Shown here: piece after piece, positions 1 to 8,415 of the stretch | How the letters are laid out: every line of letters begins with the position of its first letter | Position numbering within the stretch: the stretch's first letter is position 1 | NCBI RefSeq assembly: GCF_019656655.1 | Contig: NZ_BPMV01000001.1 | Span: 1,178,001-1,242,000, forward strand | DNA length: 64,000 nucleotides | Direction of reading: 5' to 3' | Source of the DNA: Tsukamurella sp. TY48 | GTDB lineage: Bacteria; Actinomycetota; Actinomycetes; Mycobacteriales; Mycobacteriaceae | Notes under the pieces: generated by a model | Told to the model about the DNA's origin: nothing | What the model saw: the letters and a program-made list of their open reading frames with translations, nothing else | Database searches by the model: none | Translations under genes and position numbers: made by a program

Positions 1-1
1 C

Positions 2-1543
2 GACTCGGGCCTGCTGACCGGCGAGATCCCCGCCGAGGAGGGCGGCATCGGCCTGCCCTCGGTGGTCGCGAAGGCCACCTTCGCCTGGCTCAACGCCGCC
101 AACCTGCCCACCGCCGTGTACACCGGCCTCACCATGGGCAATGCGAACGTGATCCGCTCGTTCGGCACCGATGAGCAGAAGCGGCTGTACGTGGAGCCGA
201 TGATGGAGGGCCGGTTCACCGGCACCATGTGCCTGTCCGAGCCCGAGGCCGGTTCGGCTCTCGCCGATATCACCGCGCGCGCCGAGCGCCGCGAGGACGG
301 CACCTACGGCATCACCGGCACCAAGATGTGGATCACCGGCGGCGATCACGAGATGACCGAGAACATCGTGCATCTCGTGCTGGCCAAGGTCCCGGGCTCG
401 CCCGACGGGGTGAAGGGCATCTCCCTGTTCATCGTGCCCAAGTACCTGGTGAACGACGACGGTTCCGTGGGCGAGCGCAACGACGTGACCCTGGTGGGCC
501 TGAACCACAAGATGGGCAACAAGGGAACCACCAACTGCCTGCTCGCCTTCGGTGACGGCACCCATCCGCAGCCGGGCGGCGGCGCCACCGGCTACCTGGT
601 GGGCGCGGAGAACCGCGGCCTGATCCAGATGTTCCAGATGATGAACGAGGCGCGGATCGCGGTGGGCTACACCGCTTCCTCGATCGCGTACACCGCGTAC
701 CTGCAGTCGCTCGAGTATGCCAAGTCGCGCGTGCAGGGGCGTCCCGTGACCGCCTTCGACGGTCCGCAGGTGCCGATCATCGATCACCCCGACGTGCGGC
801 GGATGCTGCTGGCGCAGAAGAGCTTCGCCGAGGGCGGGCTCGCCCTCACGCTGTACGCCGCGCGCCTGATCGACGAGGCCAACACCGCCCCCGACGATGC
901 CAGCCGCGAGGCCGCCGAACGACTCCTGGACTTCCTCACGCCCATCATCAAGAGCTGGCCGTCGGAGTTCGGCCTCAAGGCCAACGAGTACGCCATCCAG
1001 ATCCACGGCGGCTACGGCTACACCCGCGATTACAACGTGGAGCAGCTGTACCGGGACAACCGGCTCAACGCGATCCATGAGGGCGCCAAGGCGATTCACG
1101 GCCTCGACCTGCTCGGCCGCAAGGTCGCGCAGCACGGCGGCGCCTCCTTCGGCGCGCTGCTGGGCCGGATCGAGGCCACCGCCGCCCGCGCCGCCGCGGT
1201 GCCGGAGCTGGCCGATCTCGCCACGCAGCTGCGGGCCGCGTCGGGCCGGGCACTGGAGGTCACGATGACCGTGGGCGGCGCCGGCGATCCCGCGCTGTCG
1301 CTGGCGAACGCCACGTCCTATCTCGACGGGCTCGGCCACGTTGTGGTGGCGTGGCTGTGGCTGGACCAGGCGCTGGCCACGATCGACGAGGACGGCACCG
1401 CGAAGGACGATGCCTTCTACCGTGGCAAGCGGACCGCGGCGCAGTACTTCTTCGCGTATGAGCTGCCCAAGGCGCTCACCGAGTTCGACCTGCTCGCGAA
1501 GCTGGACCGCACCACGCTGGACTTGGACACCGAGGTCCTCTGA
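2..1543 (+). CDS. Acyl-CoA dehydrogenase, FadE5-like (5' truncated)
   Basis: Flavin-dependent alpha,beta-dehydrogenation of acyl-CoA in beta-oxidation. The frame is open to the left edge, so the N-terminus lies outside the window; about 513 residues are visible and the family is about 600 long. Visible motifs are the flavin-domain segment CLSEPEAGS, the central WITGGDH segment and the C-terminal helical motif EQLYRDNRLNAIHEGA, whose Glu is the usual catalytic base position in this subgroup. The long C-terminal extension fits the FadE5 type. menA follows 66 bp downstream with its own promoter. Substrate chain length cannot be read. Confidence 0.9.
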   Translation, partial: DSGLLTGEIPAEEGGIGLPSVVAKATFAWLNAANLPTAVYTGLTMGNANVIRSFGTDEQKRLYVEPMMEGRFTGTMCLSEPEAGSALADITARAERREDGTYGITGTKMWITGGDHEMTENIVHLVLAKVPGSPDGVKGISLFIVPKYLVNDDGSVGERNDVTLVGLNHKMGNKGTTNCLLAFGDGTHPQPGGGATGYLVGAENRGLIQMFQMMNEARIAVGYTASSIAYTAYLQSLEYAKSRVQGRPVTAFDGPQVPIIDHPDVRRMLLAQKSFAEGGLALTLYAARLIDEANTAPDDASREAAERLLDFLTPIIKSWPSEFGLKANEYAIQIHGGYGYTRDYNVEQLYRDNRLNAIHEGAKAIHGLDLLGRKVAQHGGASFGALLGRIEATAARAAAVPELADLATQLRAASGRALEVTMTVGGAGDPALSLANATSYLDGLGHVVVAWLWLDQALATIDEDGTAKDDAFYRGKRTAAQYFFAYELPKALTEFDLLAKLDRTTLDLDTEVL

Positions 1544-1596
1544 CCGGGGTCCTCGGACCGGCCCCGCCCCGAGGCCGACGGGGCACCGCCCCGCTA

Positions 1597-1602
1597 TAGG
1601 GT
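1597..1602 (+). promoter_or_regulatory. -10 box TAGGGT of menA, leaderless
   Basis: TAGGGT ends 7 nt before the ATG at 1610 and there is no purine-rich ribosome site between them, so transcription probably starts at or beside the A of the start codon. Confidence 0.55.
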
Positions 1603-1609
1603 TGCAAGC

Positions 1610-2485
1610 ATGGCAACCCCGGCGCAGTGGCTCGAAGGCGCACGACCCCGCACGCTCCCCAACGCGATCGCCCCGGTGATCGCGGGCACGGGAGCGGCGG
1701 GGTACCTCGGCGAGGCCGTCTGGTGGAAGGCGCTGCTGGCGCTGGTGGTCTCGTTGTCGCTGATCCTGGGCGTGAACTTCGCCAACGACTACTCCGACGG
1801 CATCCGCGGGACCGACGATGACCGGGTGGGCCCGCTGCGGCTGGTCGGTTCGGGGCTGGCCTCGCCAGAGGCGGTGAAGCGGGCCGCGTTCGCGTGCTTC
1901 GGCGTCGCGGGAGTGGCGGGCCTGATCCTCAGCCTCACCTCGGCGTGGTGGCTCATTCTGGTGGGCCTGGCCTGCGTGGCCGGCGCCTGGTTCTACACCG
2001 GCGGTAAGAATCCCTACGGCTACCAGGGGTTCGGCGAGGTCGCCGTGTTCGTCTTCTTCGGCCTGGTCGCGGTGCTCGGCACCGAGTTCGTGCAGGCCGG
2101 CAGGATCGACGTGACCGGCGTGCTGTCGGCATGCGCGATCGGCTCGTACAGCTCCGCCGTGCTGGTCGCGAACAACCTGCGCGATATCCCCACCGACACC
2201 GAATCGGGCAAGATCACGCTCGCCGTGCGTCTCGGCGACTCGAAGACCCGTGTGCTGTTCGGGATCCTGGTCGCGGTGCCCACGGCGCTGGGGCTCGCGA
2301 TCGCCGCCGTCGCCACCCCGTGGGCGCTGCTCAGCCTGCTCTCGCTCCCCCTCGCCGTGCGCGCAGCGCTGCCGGTGCTGCGCGGCGGCCAGGGTCCCGC
2401 CCTGATCCCCGCCCTCGCGCAGACCGGCCTGGCGATGCTGGTGTGGTCGATCGGCGATGCGGTGGGGCTGTTCCTCGGCGCTTAG
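1610..2485 (+). CDS. menA: 1,4-dihydroxy-2-naphthoate polyprenyltransferase MenA
   Basis: Integral membrane UbiA-family enzyme that attaches the prenyl tail to 1,4-dihydroxy-2-naphthoate in menaquinone synthesis. It has 291 residues, a normal length. It begins with the typical [17 protein letters not shown] segment, carries the first Asp-rich prenyl-diphosphate motif [16 protein letters not shown] near residues 46-61 and a second polar segment [14 protein letters not shown] near residues 184-197, separated by hydrophobic helices. The ATG at 1610 is favoured by the -10 box 7 nt upstream. The gene lies near the cytochrome c operon, as in related genomes. A 13-bp tandem duplication covers the stop codon. 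Confidence 0.95.
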   Translation: MATPAQWLEGARPRTLPNAIAPVIAGTGAAGYLGEAVWWKALLALVVSLSLILGVNFANDYSDGIRGTDDDRVGPLRLVGSGLASPEAVKRAAFACFGVAGVAGLILSLTSAWWLILVGLACVAGAWFYTGGKNPYGYQGFGEVAVFVFFGLVAVLGTEFVQAGRIDVTGVLSACAIGSYSSAVLVANNLRDIPTDTESGKITLAVRLGDSKTRVLFGILVAVPTALGLAIAAVATPWALLSLLSLPLAVRAALPVLRGGQGPALIPALAQTGLAMLVWSIGDAVGLFLGA

Positions 2486-2502
2486 ATCCGGCGCTTAGAT
2501 CC
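2477..2502. repeat. 13-bp tandem duplication over the menA stop codon
   Basis: GGCGCTTAGATCC occurs twice head to tail (2477-2489 and 2490-2502), followed by a partial third GGCGCC. The first copy holds the menA TAG stop, and a second in-phase-independent TAG lies in the second copy. Probably a replication-slippage scar. Confidence 0.8.
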
Positions 2503-2522
2503 GGCGCCCGGAACCGCTAGGC

Positions 2523-2539
2523 CCGGCTCGCGGAGCCGG
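2523..2539. terminator. Hairpin between convergent menA and LysR genes
   Basis: CCGGCTC-GCG-GAGCCGG is a perfect 7-3-7 dyad lying between the two convergent stops, directly next to the regulator's stop at 2540. There is no T-tract, so a termination role is only inferred. Confidence 0.5.
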
Positions 2540-3094
2540 TCATCGCACGAACCGCAGGAATGCGCGTCCCTCCGGCGAGGGGTCCATCGGGCTGAGGAGC
2601 TCGAGCCTCCCTGCGCGCGTGAGCGTGAGGACGTCGGTGGCAACGCCCTGGACCAGTCCGGCCGAGTTCCACACCGCGGCGAACTCCGCATCGCCGGCAC
2701 GGAGCGCCGCGATCGGATCGGTGTGCACCACCGGGAGAGCGAGAATGCTGCTCTCCCTGTTCCATCGCACGACCGCGGAGTCGAGCACGCCCGGTAGCGT
2801 GATCTCCTCCCGGTGCGCGATCCTGATCGCCGCCGCCCGCGTCTCGTTCATACCGCGCAGCGCATCGAACTCCGCGACGATCCGTTCGATGAGAACGATC
2901 GCCGGGCGCGCGCCCGCGGCGAGCTGCACGCCGACCGCGTCCCGCCGGAACAGGGGAAAGCCCACGAGCCGCTCCGCCGCCGCCACCGACCGGGACACCG
3001 TCGATTGGGCGATGCCGTGCACCCGCGCGGCCTCGATGATGCTGTGGGTGCCTGCCACCGTCGCCACCACCCGCAAACGTTCGATATCGGACAT
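2540..3094 (-). CDS. LysR-type regulator, short form
   Basis: DNA-binding transcription regulator of 184 residues. The N-terminal 60 residues are a winged HTH of LysR type (MSDIERLRVVATVAGTHSII, then AQSTVSRSVAAAERLVGFPLF). The rest resembles only part of the usual effector domain, so the protein is about 100 residues shorter than a normal LysR regulator of about 300. The ATG at 3094 was chosen over an upstream in-frame GTG/ATG because the HTH begins there. It is divergent from the GNAT gene across 360 bp that hold four identical-type palindromes. Each palindrome contains a T-N11-A core, the general LysR target form. The regulon is unknown. Confidence 0.75.
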   Translation of the reverse strand: MSDIERLRVVATVAGTHSIIEAARVHGIAQSTVSRSVAAAERLVGFPLFRRDAVGVQLAAGARPAIVLIERIVAEFDALRGMNETRAAAIRIAHREEITLPGVLDSAVVRWNRESSILALPVVHTDPIAALRAGDAEFAAVWNSAGLVQGVATDVLTLTRAGRLELLSPMDPSPEGRAFLRFVR

Positions 3095-3163
3095 GGCGAG
3101 ACGGTACCGCCGCCCACCGACGAGTTTCGATCGCTCCTCCAAGGACCTGTTCCACCCACAGGT

Positions 3164-3363
3164 CATGCGCCCGACGCATGGAAGTAAAACACCAGCTCAG
3201 CGGCCATTTTTAGCCCTATACCCATGCGTGCGACGCATGGGTGGCGTGAGCCCACCCGACGAGCATCACTGCTCGCTCGATACCGCCCATGCGTCCCACG
3301 CATGACATCAATGCTCGAAACAGCTTCTGACCTGCGACATCTCAGCCATGCGCGCCACGCATG
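3164..3363. repeat. Array of four 17-bp palindromes
   Basis: This gene-free stretch (3095-3454) holds four copies of CATGCG-YSCSA-CGCATG at 3164-3180, 3223-3239, 3288-3304 and 3347-3363. Start-to-start distances are 59, 65 and 59 bp. The intervening 42, 48 and 42 bp are not alike. Copies 2 and 3 are perfect 7-3-7 dyads and copies 1 and 4 differ by one base from that. The arms are invariant and the centres vary, as expected for protein-bound sites or for a dispersed palindromic repeat. I found no other copy in the window by eye. Confidence 0.9.
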
Positions 3364-3454
3364 ACCTCTGAACAGCACCATCACCCCTGCTCCAAGTGGG
3401 CAGGAATCCACACCATCCGTGCTCGGATCCGATTGGCACTGCGAGAATCTGCGG

Positions 3455-3940
3455 GTGGACACCGTCATCGTGACGCGGCGGCCCGAGCATCCCGATGCCG
3501 CCGCGCAGTTGCACGCCTACATGACCGACGTCGCCTCGCGCTGGTACTCCCGCCCCGCCACGCGCGAGGAGATCGCGCAGGCCCTCGCGGACGAACCGGC
3601 CGATGATCTCACCGGTCCGGGTGGATACCTCGCGGTGATCGAGCTGGACGGGGTGGCGTTGGGAATCGGCGGAATCCGGTTCTTCGACGCTGAGACCGCC
3701 GAGCTCACGAAGATCTACACGGAGCCGAGTGCCCGCGGGCGCGGCCTCGGCACTGCGATCGTCGATCACCTGGAGAGCGTCGCCGCCGTACGGGGTCGCA
3801 CGATCGCCCGCCTCGACACCCGGTCCGACCTCGTCGAGGCATGCCGCCTCTACGAGCGCAGCGGCTACCAACGCGTCCCGGCGTTCTCCGATTCGCCGTA
3901 CTCGGACCGCTGGTACGCCAAGCCCCTCGCCGGGCACTGA
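3455..3940 (+). CDS. GNAT family N-acetyltransferase
   Basis: Acetyl-CoA-dependent N-acetyltransferase of unknown substrate, 161 residues from the GTG at 3455. The fold is recognisable from the central strand LAVIELDGVALGIGGIRF, the acetyl-CoA pyrophosphate loop ARGRGLGTAIVDHLE near residue 97, and the closing segment EACRLYERSGYQRVPAF. An earlier in-frame GTG at 3419 would add 12 residues outside the domain. The chosen GTG has a weak GAGAAT -10 element 6 nt upstream. The gene is divergent from the short LysR regulator and convergent with the Cds1-like gene, 6 bp apart. Confidence 0.85.
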   Translation: MDTVIVTRRPEHPDAAAQLHAYMTDVASRWYSRPATREEIAQALADEPADDLTGPGGYLAVIELDGVALGIGGIRFFDAETAELTKIYTEPSARGRGLGTAIVDHLESVAAVRGRTIARLDTRSDLVEACRLYERSGYQRVPAFSDSPYSDRWYAKPLAGH

Positions 3941-3946
3941 CGGACG

Positions 3947-5041
3947 CTACTCGCGCCAGGTGCCGTCCGCGAGGAAGCGCTCGATGGTGAGAGTGGGCGG
4001 GATCAGATCGAAACCGCTCGACGCGACCCACGCATCGTCGAAGTAGGTGTCCAGGTAGCGGTCGCCGTCGTCGGCCAGCAAGGTGACCACGCTGCCGGAA
4101 ACGCCCGCGGCCACCATCTCGGCGATCACACCGAACGCACCCCACAGATTCGTGCCCGTCGACCCGCCGAGGTGCCGGCCCAGCATCGCGGACCCCACGC
4201 GCGCGGCGGCGATCGAACCGGCGTCCGGCACCGCCACCATGCGGTCCACGATCGCCGGGATGAACGAGGGCTCCACCCGCGGGCGGCCGATGCCCTCGAT
4301 GCGCGAGGACTTCCCCGTCTCCACCGAGAAATCACCGCTGTCGTAGGCCGGGAAGAAGCTGGAGTTCTCCGGGTCCACCACGCACAGCCGCGTCGCGTGC
4401 CGGCGGTACCGGATGTAGCGGCCGATCGTGGCCGAGGTGCCGCCGGTGCCCGCGCCCACCACGATCCACGCGGGCTCGGGGTGATCCTCCAGTGCCAACT
4501 GGGAGAAGATCGACTCGGCGATGTTGTTGTTGCCGCGCCAATCGGTGGCGGCCTCCGCGTGCGTGAACTGGTCCAAGTAGTGCCCGCCGGTCTCCGTGGC
4601 GAGCCGGGCGGCCTCCAGGTACACCTGATCGGCACGATCCACGAAATGGCAGGTGCCGCCCTCGCGCTCGATCAGCGCCACCTTCGCCGCGCTCGTGGAC
4701 CGCGTCATCACCGCCACGAAGGGCAACCCGAGCAGCTTGGCGAAGTAGGCCTCGGAGACGGCCGTCGATCCCGACGAGGCCTCGATCACCGTGGTGCCCT
4801 CGCGCAGGCAGCCGTTGCACAGCGCGTACAGGAACAGCGACCGCGCCAGCCGGTGCTTGAGGCTCCCGGTGATGTGCGTGGTCTCGTCCTTGAGGTACAG
4901 CTGCACGCCACGCGCCCACTCCCCCAACGGGAATCGGAGCAGATGGGTATCGGCGCTGCGCCGCGCATCGGCCTCGATCAGCCGGATCGCGTTGTGCACC
5001 CAGGTGCGGTCCTCACTCCGGTCGCAGACCGCGGTGCTCAC
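3947..5041 (-). CDS. PLP-dependent cysteine synthase-family enzyme, Cds1-like
   Basis: Fold-type II PLP enzyme of 364 residues. Motifs: the PLP lysine segment [16 protein letters not shown] (Lys at about residue 62), the substrate loop [11 protein letters not shown] near residue 90 and the phosphate-binding glycine loop [12 protein letters not shown] near residue 197. The pattern and length match mycobacterial Cds1 (L-cysteine desulfhydrase releasing H2S) better than the shorter CysK or CysM, but the reaction cannot be settled from sequence. The GTG start overlaps the DUF4229 gene stop by 4 bp (GTGA), so the two are co-transcribed. Confidence 0.85.
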   Translation of the reverse strand: MSTAVCDRSEDRTWVHNAIRLIEADARRSADTHLLRFPLGEWARGVQLYLKDETTHITGSLKHRLARSLFLYALCNGCLREGTTVIEASSGSTAVSEAYFAKLLGLPFVAVMTRSTSAAKVALIEREGGTCHFVDRADQVYLEAARLATETGGHYLDQFTHAEAATDWRGNNNIAESIFSQLALEDHPEPAWIVVGAGTGGTSATIGRYIRYRRHATRLCVVDPENSSFFPAYDSGDFSVETGKSSRIEGIGRPRVEPSFIPAIVDRMVAVPDAGSIAAARVGSAMLGRHLGGSTGTNLWGAFGVIAEMVAAGVSGSVVTLLADDGDRYLDTYFDDAWVASSGFDLIPPTLTIERFLADGTWRE

Positions 5042-5385
5042 TCGTCGACGCCCTGCAGTCGCCGCCGGAAGTCGTCGCGCCGCTCGCGGCGCCGGTCGTC
5101 GATCACCGCGGCGCTCTGCGCCACACGGTTGCGCAGGCCCTTGCCCACCACCATCGACAGCGGCATCGCCACCACGAGCGCGAACAGGAACACCGGGATC
5201 AGAGGCACCTCGTCGGTGACCAGGGTGCCGATCCCGTAGAAGACCGCCGCGATCACCGCCACCAGGCCGAGCCGGAACAGCGTGTACAGAACCATGTCGC
5301 GGGCGAGGGCGCGCTTGGCGTTGCGCACATCGGCGTCGGTCGTCGCCTTCGACGGTGCGCCGGCGGCGTCAGGGGTGTCAGTCAC
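5038..5385 (-). CDS. Small DUF4229-type membrane protein
   Basis: Product of 115 residues, function unknown. Two hydrophobic segments ([20 protein letters not shown] and [19 protein letters not shown]) are followed by a basic tail rich in Arg ([16 protein letters not shown]). This layout is typical of DUF4229 proteins of actinobacteria, which often precede menaquinone or respiration genes. The GTG at 5385 was chosen because TATCCT lies exactly 7 nt upstream. It overlaps the downstream PLP enzyme by 4 bp. Confidence 0.7.
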   Translation of the reverse strand: MTDTPDAAGAPSKATTDADVRNAKRALARDMVLYTLFRLGLVAVIAAVFYGIGTLVTDEVPLIPVFLFALVVAMPLSMVVGKGLRNRVAQSAAVIDDRRRERRDDFRRRLQGVDE

Positions 5386-5392
5386 GTCCCTC

Positions 5393-5398
5393 AGGATA
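5393..5398 (-). promoter_or_regulatory. -10 box TATCCT, leaderless promoter of the DUF4229-cds1 pair
   Basis: On the minus strand TATCCT is followed by 7 nt and the GTG at 5385. Confidence 0.5.
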
Positions 5399-5429
5399 CG
5401 CCAGGTCCGAAATACGACTTTACCAATTC

Positions 5430-5477
5430 TTGACACTTGCATAGAGGTTCGAGTACTCGGGCAAATCGCTGCATACT
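5430..5477 (+). promoter_or_regulatory. bldC promoter region
   Basis: A consensus TTGACA stands at 5430-5435. A TACTCG at 5454-5459 is 18 bp downstream and could be its -10. A second -10-like CATACT at 5472-5477 lies 7 nt before the ATG at 5485 and would give a leaderless transcript. The region is AT-rich compared with its surroundings. Which one is used cannot be told. Confidence 0.45.
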
Positions 5478-5484
5478 GGGCACC

Positions 5485-5724
5485 ATGACCATCGCACACC
5501 CGAACACCGTCCAGCGCCCCGGCGATCCCCGTGCTGCTGCGCCGCGTCAGGCCGAACGACTCATGACGCCTGGCCAGGTGGCCGCGCTGTTCAACGTGAA
5601 CCCCAAAACGGTCACCCGATGGGCCGGCGCGGGCCTGCTCGGCTCCGTCCGAACCCCCGGCGGGCACCGTCGCTTCCGCGCCTCCGAGGTCTTTGCTCTT
5701 CTGAATCAAAACACAACCCAGTAG
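5485..5724 (+). CDS. bldC: BldC-like MerR-type DNA-binding protein
   Basis: Small single-domain regulator of 79 residues. The core LMTPGQVAALFNVNPKTVTRW...GLLGSVRTPGGHRRFR...VFALL is the MerR/BldC winged HTH with the TPGGHRRF wing. BldC proteins bind direct repeats cooperatively and lack an effector domain, which agrees with the absence of a C-terminal coiled coil here. The ATG at 5485 fits the domain start; an upstream in-frame ATG at 5437 would add unrelated residues. It is monocistronic: a strong hairpin follows and the next gene is convergent. The symbol is given by domain match; orthology was not tested. Confidence 0.8.
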   Translation: MTIAHPNTVQRPGDPRAAAPRQAERLMTPGQVAALFNVNPKTVTRWAGAGLLGSVRTPGGHRRFRASEVFALLNQNTTQ

Positions 5725-5739
5725 TCGTACAGCTACGGA

Positions 5740-5777
5740 AAAGGGCGCCGCTCCCCCACGGGGAGGCGGCGCCCTTT
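5740..5777. terminator. Bidirectional terminator between bldC and ccsB
   Basis: Eleven perfect base pairs AAAGGGCGCCG/CGGCGCCCTTT continue into a C/G-rich upper stem with one bulged G. It lies 15 bp past the bldC stop and 22 bp before the ccsB stop, with A and T residues flanking the two sides. Confidence 0.8.
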
Positions 5778-5799
5778 CCGGTTTCTCGGCCGGGCGGCG

Positions 5800-6792
5800 T
5801 CAGGCGTACGAGTGCAGGCCCGAGACGACGTAGTTGATGAAGAACAGGTTGAACATCATGGTGATGAAACCGAAGATGTTGATGTACGGCGCAGCCTTGC
5901 GCCACACCGACGTCGCGCGGGCGTGCAGATACGCGGCGTACACCACCCAGGAGACGAACGAGACGGTCTCCTTGGGGTCCCAGCCCCAGGCCCGGCCCCA
6001 GGCCGCCTCGGCCCAGATGGCGCCGCAGATCACGCCGGCACTGAACAGCGGGAAGGCCACGATCACGGTGCCGTAGGCCACGCGGTCGAGCACCTGCGAG
6101 GACGGCAGCGCAGCTAGCAGCCGGCCGTAGGCGTTGTCCGGGGCGTCCAGCGAACCGTCGGGCCGCTCGTACCGGCGGCGCATCAGATACAGCAGGCTCG
6201 CCACGCCGGACACGAGGAAGATCCCGGAGCCGATCGAGACGATCGTGACGTGGATCGCGAGCCAGTACGACTTCAGGGCGGGCACCACGGGCCCGGCGTC
6301 CGTGTACAGCGCGCCCTCGGCCACGAACATCAGGATGAGCACGGGGAACAGGACGAACACCAGGATCGGCCGGGTCTCCTTGCTCCGCAGCATCACCAGG
6401 CCCACCAGGACCGCACCGGCGCACGTGATCGAGACGAACTCGTACATGTTGCCCCAGGGCAAGCGGCCCGTGGCCATACCGCGCGTGACGATCGACGCCA
6501 GCTGCAGCACGAGCCCCACCGCGGCCACCGCGTAGCCCATCCGGCCGAACCGCTCGGACTTGCTGCGCCGCGCACCGTCGTCGACCACCACGCCCGGGGT
6601 CGAGGCGGTGGCGATCGGTGCGCCGCCCGCGGCCACCAGTTCCCGGCTGCGATCACGCGCGGCGCTGCTGTCCACCCGTGAGGTCGCCAGCTCGATCACC
6701 AGCAGCACCATCGCGAACGCGTAGATCGCGGCGGCGCTGGTGAACATGACGTCGGAGTATCCGGCCATGGTCTCGTCGATAACGGGTCCCAT
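5800..6792 (-). CDS. ccsB: Cytochrome c maturation protein CcsB (CcsA/ResC type)
   Basis: Polytopic membrane component of the System II haem lyase, 330 residues. It carries the haem-handling tryptophan-rich signature WGWDPKETVSFVSW near residues 262-275 and conserved histidines in adjoining helices (for example HVTIVSIGSG and the LHAR loop). Together with ResB it moves haem outward and joins it to apocytochrome CXXCH motifs. The ATG directly abuts the resB stop, so the two are translated from one message. Last gene of the hemL-ccsB operon. Confidence 0.92.
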   Translation of the reverse strand: MGPVIDETMAGYSDVMFTSAAAIYAFAMVLLVIELATSRVDSSAARDRSRELVAAGGAPIATASTPGVVVDDGARRSKSERFGRMGYAVAAVGLVLQLASIVTRGMATGRLPWGNMYEFVSITCAGAVLVGLVMLRSKETRPILVFVLFPVLILMFVAEGALYTDAGPVVPALKSYWLAIHVTIVSIGSGIFLVSGVASLLYLMRRRYERPDGSLDAPDNAYGRLLAALPSSQVLDRVAYGTVIVAFPLFSAGVICGAIWAEAAWGRAWGWDPKETVSFVSWVVYAAYLHARATSVWRKAAPYINIFGFITMMFNLFFINYVVSGLHSYA

Positions 6793-8415
6793 TTACTTCG
6801 CCCTTTCCACGTCCGGCTCCCGCGCGGGGACCGGCCTCGCCGTGCTGCCCACGACCCGGTCGGCCAGGGCATCGAAGTCCTCATTCCACCCGGCCAGATC
6901 GGTGCGGGCGAGCCCGGCGATCTCCACCACGGTACCGCCGCCGTCGCGCGGGGTCAGCCGGGCGAACACCCGCCGCCGCTTCACCGTGAGCGAGACGATC
7001 AGCCCGCCGAGCATCCCGATCGCGAAGAACAGGATCCACATCTGCGCCGGATCGCGGCTCACCTGCAGGGCCGCGAAGTTCTTCACCCCGTCGAACCGCA
7101 CCTGCGTGCCGTCCTCCAGCGTGGTCGATTGGCCCGCGTCCAGGTTCACGCGCGCCTTCTTCACCAGGCGACCCGAGTCGATCTGATCGCGGCTGAGCGA
7201 GAAGATGTTCTGCGGCTTACCGGTATCGAGACCGGTGTCACCCTGGTAGATGTCGATGGCCACGGCCGGATCGTTCGCGGCGGGGAACCGCGAGGTGAGC
7301 AGCGTCCCGTCGAGCTGCTTGGTGGGCGCCAGCAGGCCCTCGATCCCGATCTGCTTGGTGCGGCGCTCGTCCTCGGTGCCGTACATCCCACCGGGCGGAT
7401 CGAACCGCAGCGCGCCGGACGAGAGGAAGTAGATCTTGTCCTGCGGCGCGAACTGCATGGTCTGCGTGCGGGTCTGGCCGTTCGGGTAGGTCACGGTGAA
7501 GGTGCCGGCGTAGCCGTGGCCGGTCATGTAGACCCGCACACCGTCCATCCGCAGCGGCTTGTTCACCTCGATCTCGTACTGCTTCCAGGCGTTGGTGTCG
7601 ATGCTCGCCTTATCGAGGTACGAGGCCTTGGTGCGGAACATGTCGGGCTGCGCGTTCGGCAGGAAGGTGGCCTCGACCTGATCGGCCTGCAGGCAGAACG
7701 GGGTCAGGCCGGTGCCGTCCACGAGGGGCCCGGCGCGGAAGGTGTCGTAGTTCGACGGGCTGTTGCAGAAACCGCCGTCGCCCTGGATCACGATGCGCGA
7801 GCCCTCGTAGCCGAACTGGTGTCCGATGGCGATGGCCAGCAGCACGCCCAGCAGGCTGGCGTGGAAGACCAGGTTGCCGGCCTCGCGGAGGTAGCCCTTC
7901 TCGGCGGACACGGTCACGGTGCCGTCGGGATCGCTCGCCCCGCCGGGGCGGCTGATCTTGCGCCACCCGCGGAGGTTCGTGAGCACCGTCTGCGCGGCCT
8001 GCTCCGGATCCTGATCGGTCTCGCGGACGGTGTGCCGCGGCAGCCGTCCGAGGTTGCGCGGCGTGGCCACCGGCGCGGTGCGCAGGGCCCGGAAGTGCTC
8101 CAGGATGCGGGGCAGGATGCACCCGACGAGGGACACGAACAGCAGCACGTAGATCGACGTGAACCACACCGATTTGAAGACGTCGAACAGCTGCAGCTTG
8201 TCCATCAGCTGGCCCAGCGAGCCGTGCCGCTTGATGTACTCGTTGGTGTTGAACTGGCTGATGTCGCGCTGCGGCAGCAGCGCGCCGGGGATCGCGGCGA
8301 GCGCCAGCAGGAACAGCAGCACGAGCGCCGTCTTCATCGACGTGAGCGAGCGCCAGGTGTTGCGGACCGTCGCGACGATCCGTCCGGGCAGGGATTGCTT
8401 CGTGGGTGTGGTCAT
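6793..8415 (-). CDS. resB: Cytochrome c biogenesis protein ResB (Ccs1)
   Basis: Partner of CcsB in System II cytochrome c assembly, 540 residues. Three N-terminal hydrophobic segments (TALVLLFLLALAAIPGALLP; SIYVLLFVSLVGCILPRI; LVFHASLLGVLLAIAIG) are followed by a large extracytoplasmic domain and a last helix (MWILFFAIGMLGGLIVSL) with a basic cytoplasmic tail. HXXXL context around LVFHASLLG and the N-terminal layout match the family. Its ATG overlaps the ccdA stop by one base (TGATG). Confidence 0.92.
   Translation of the reverse strand: MTTPTKQSLPGRIVATVRNTWRSLTSMKTALVLLFLLALAAIPGALLPQRDISQFNTNEYIKRHGSLGQLMDKLQLFDVFKSVWFTSIYVLLFVSLVGCILPRILEHFRALRTAPVATPRNLGRLPRHTVRETDQDPEQAAQTVLTNLRGWRKISRPGGASDPDGTVTVSAEKGYLREAGNLVFHASLLGVLLAIAIGHQFGYEGSRIVIQGDGGFCNSPSNYDTFRAGPLVDGTGLTPFCLQADQVEATFLPNAQPDMFRTKASYLDKASIDTNAWKQYEIEVNKPLRMDGVRVYMTGHGYAGTFTVTYPNGQTRTQTMQFAPQDKIYFLSSGALRFDPPGGMYGTEDERRTKQIGIEGLLAPTKQLDGTLLTSRFPAANDPAVAIDIYQGDTGLDTGKPQNIFSLSRDQIDSGRLVKKARVNLDAGQSTTLEDGTQVRFDGVKNFAALQVSRDPAQMWILFFAIGMLGGLIVSLTVKRRRVFARLTPRDGGGTVVEIAGLARTDLAGWNEDFDALADRVVGSTARPVPAREPDVERAK

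Noticed and set aside
3164-3363. The palindrome array as a CRISPR
   Set aside because: Repeats are 17 bp and their centres vary, spacers are 42-48 bp, only four units exist and no cas gene is present.
5485-5724. bldC-like gene as a prophage excisionase
   Set aside because: No integrase, attachment repeat or phage gene is nearby; the domain label is shared by cellular BldC.
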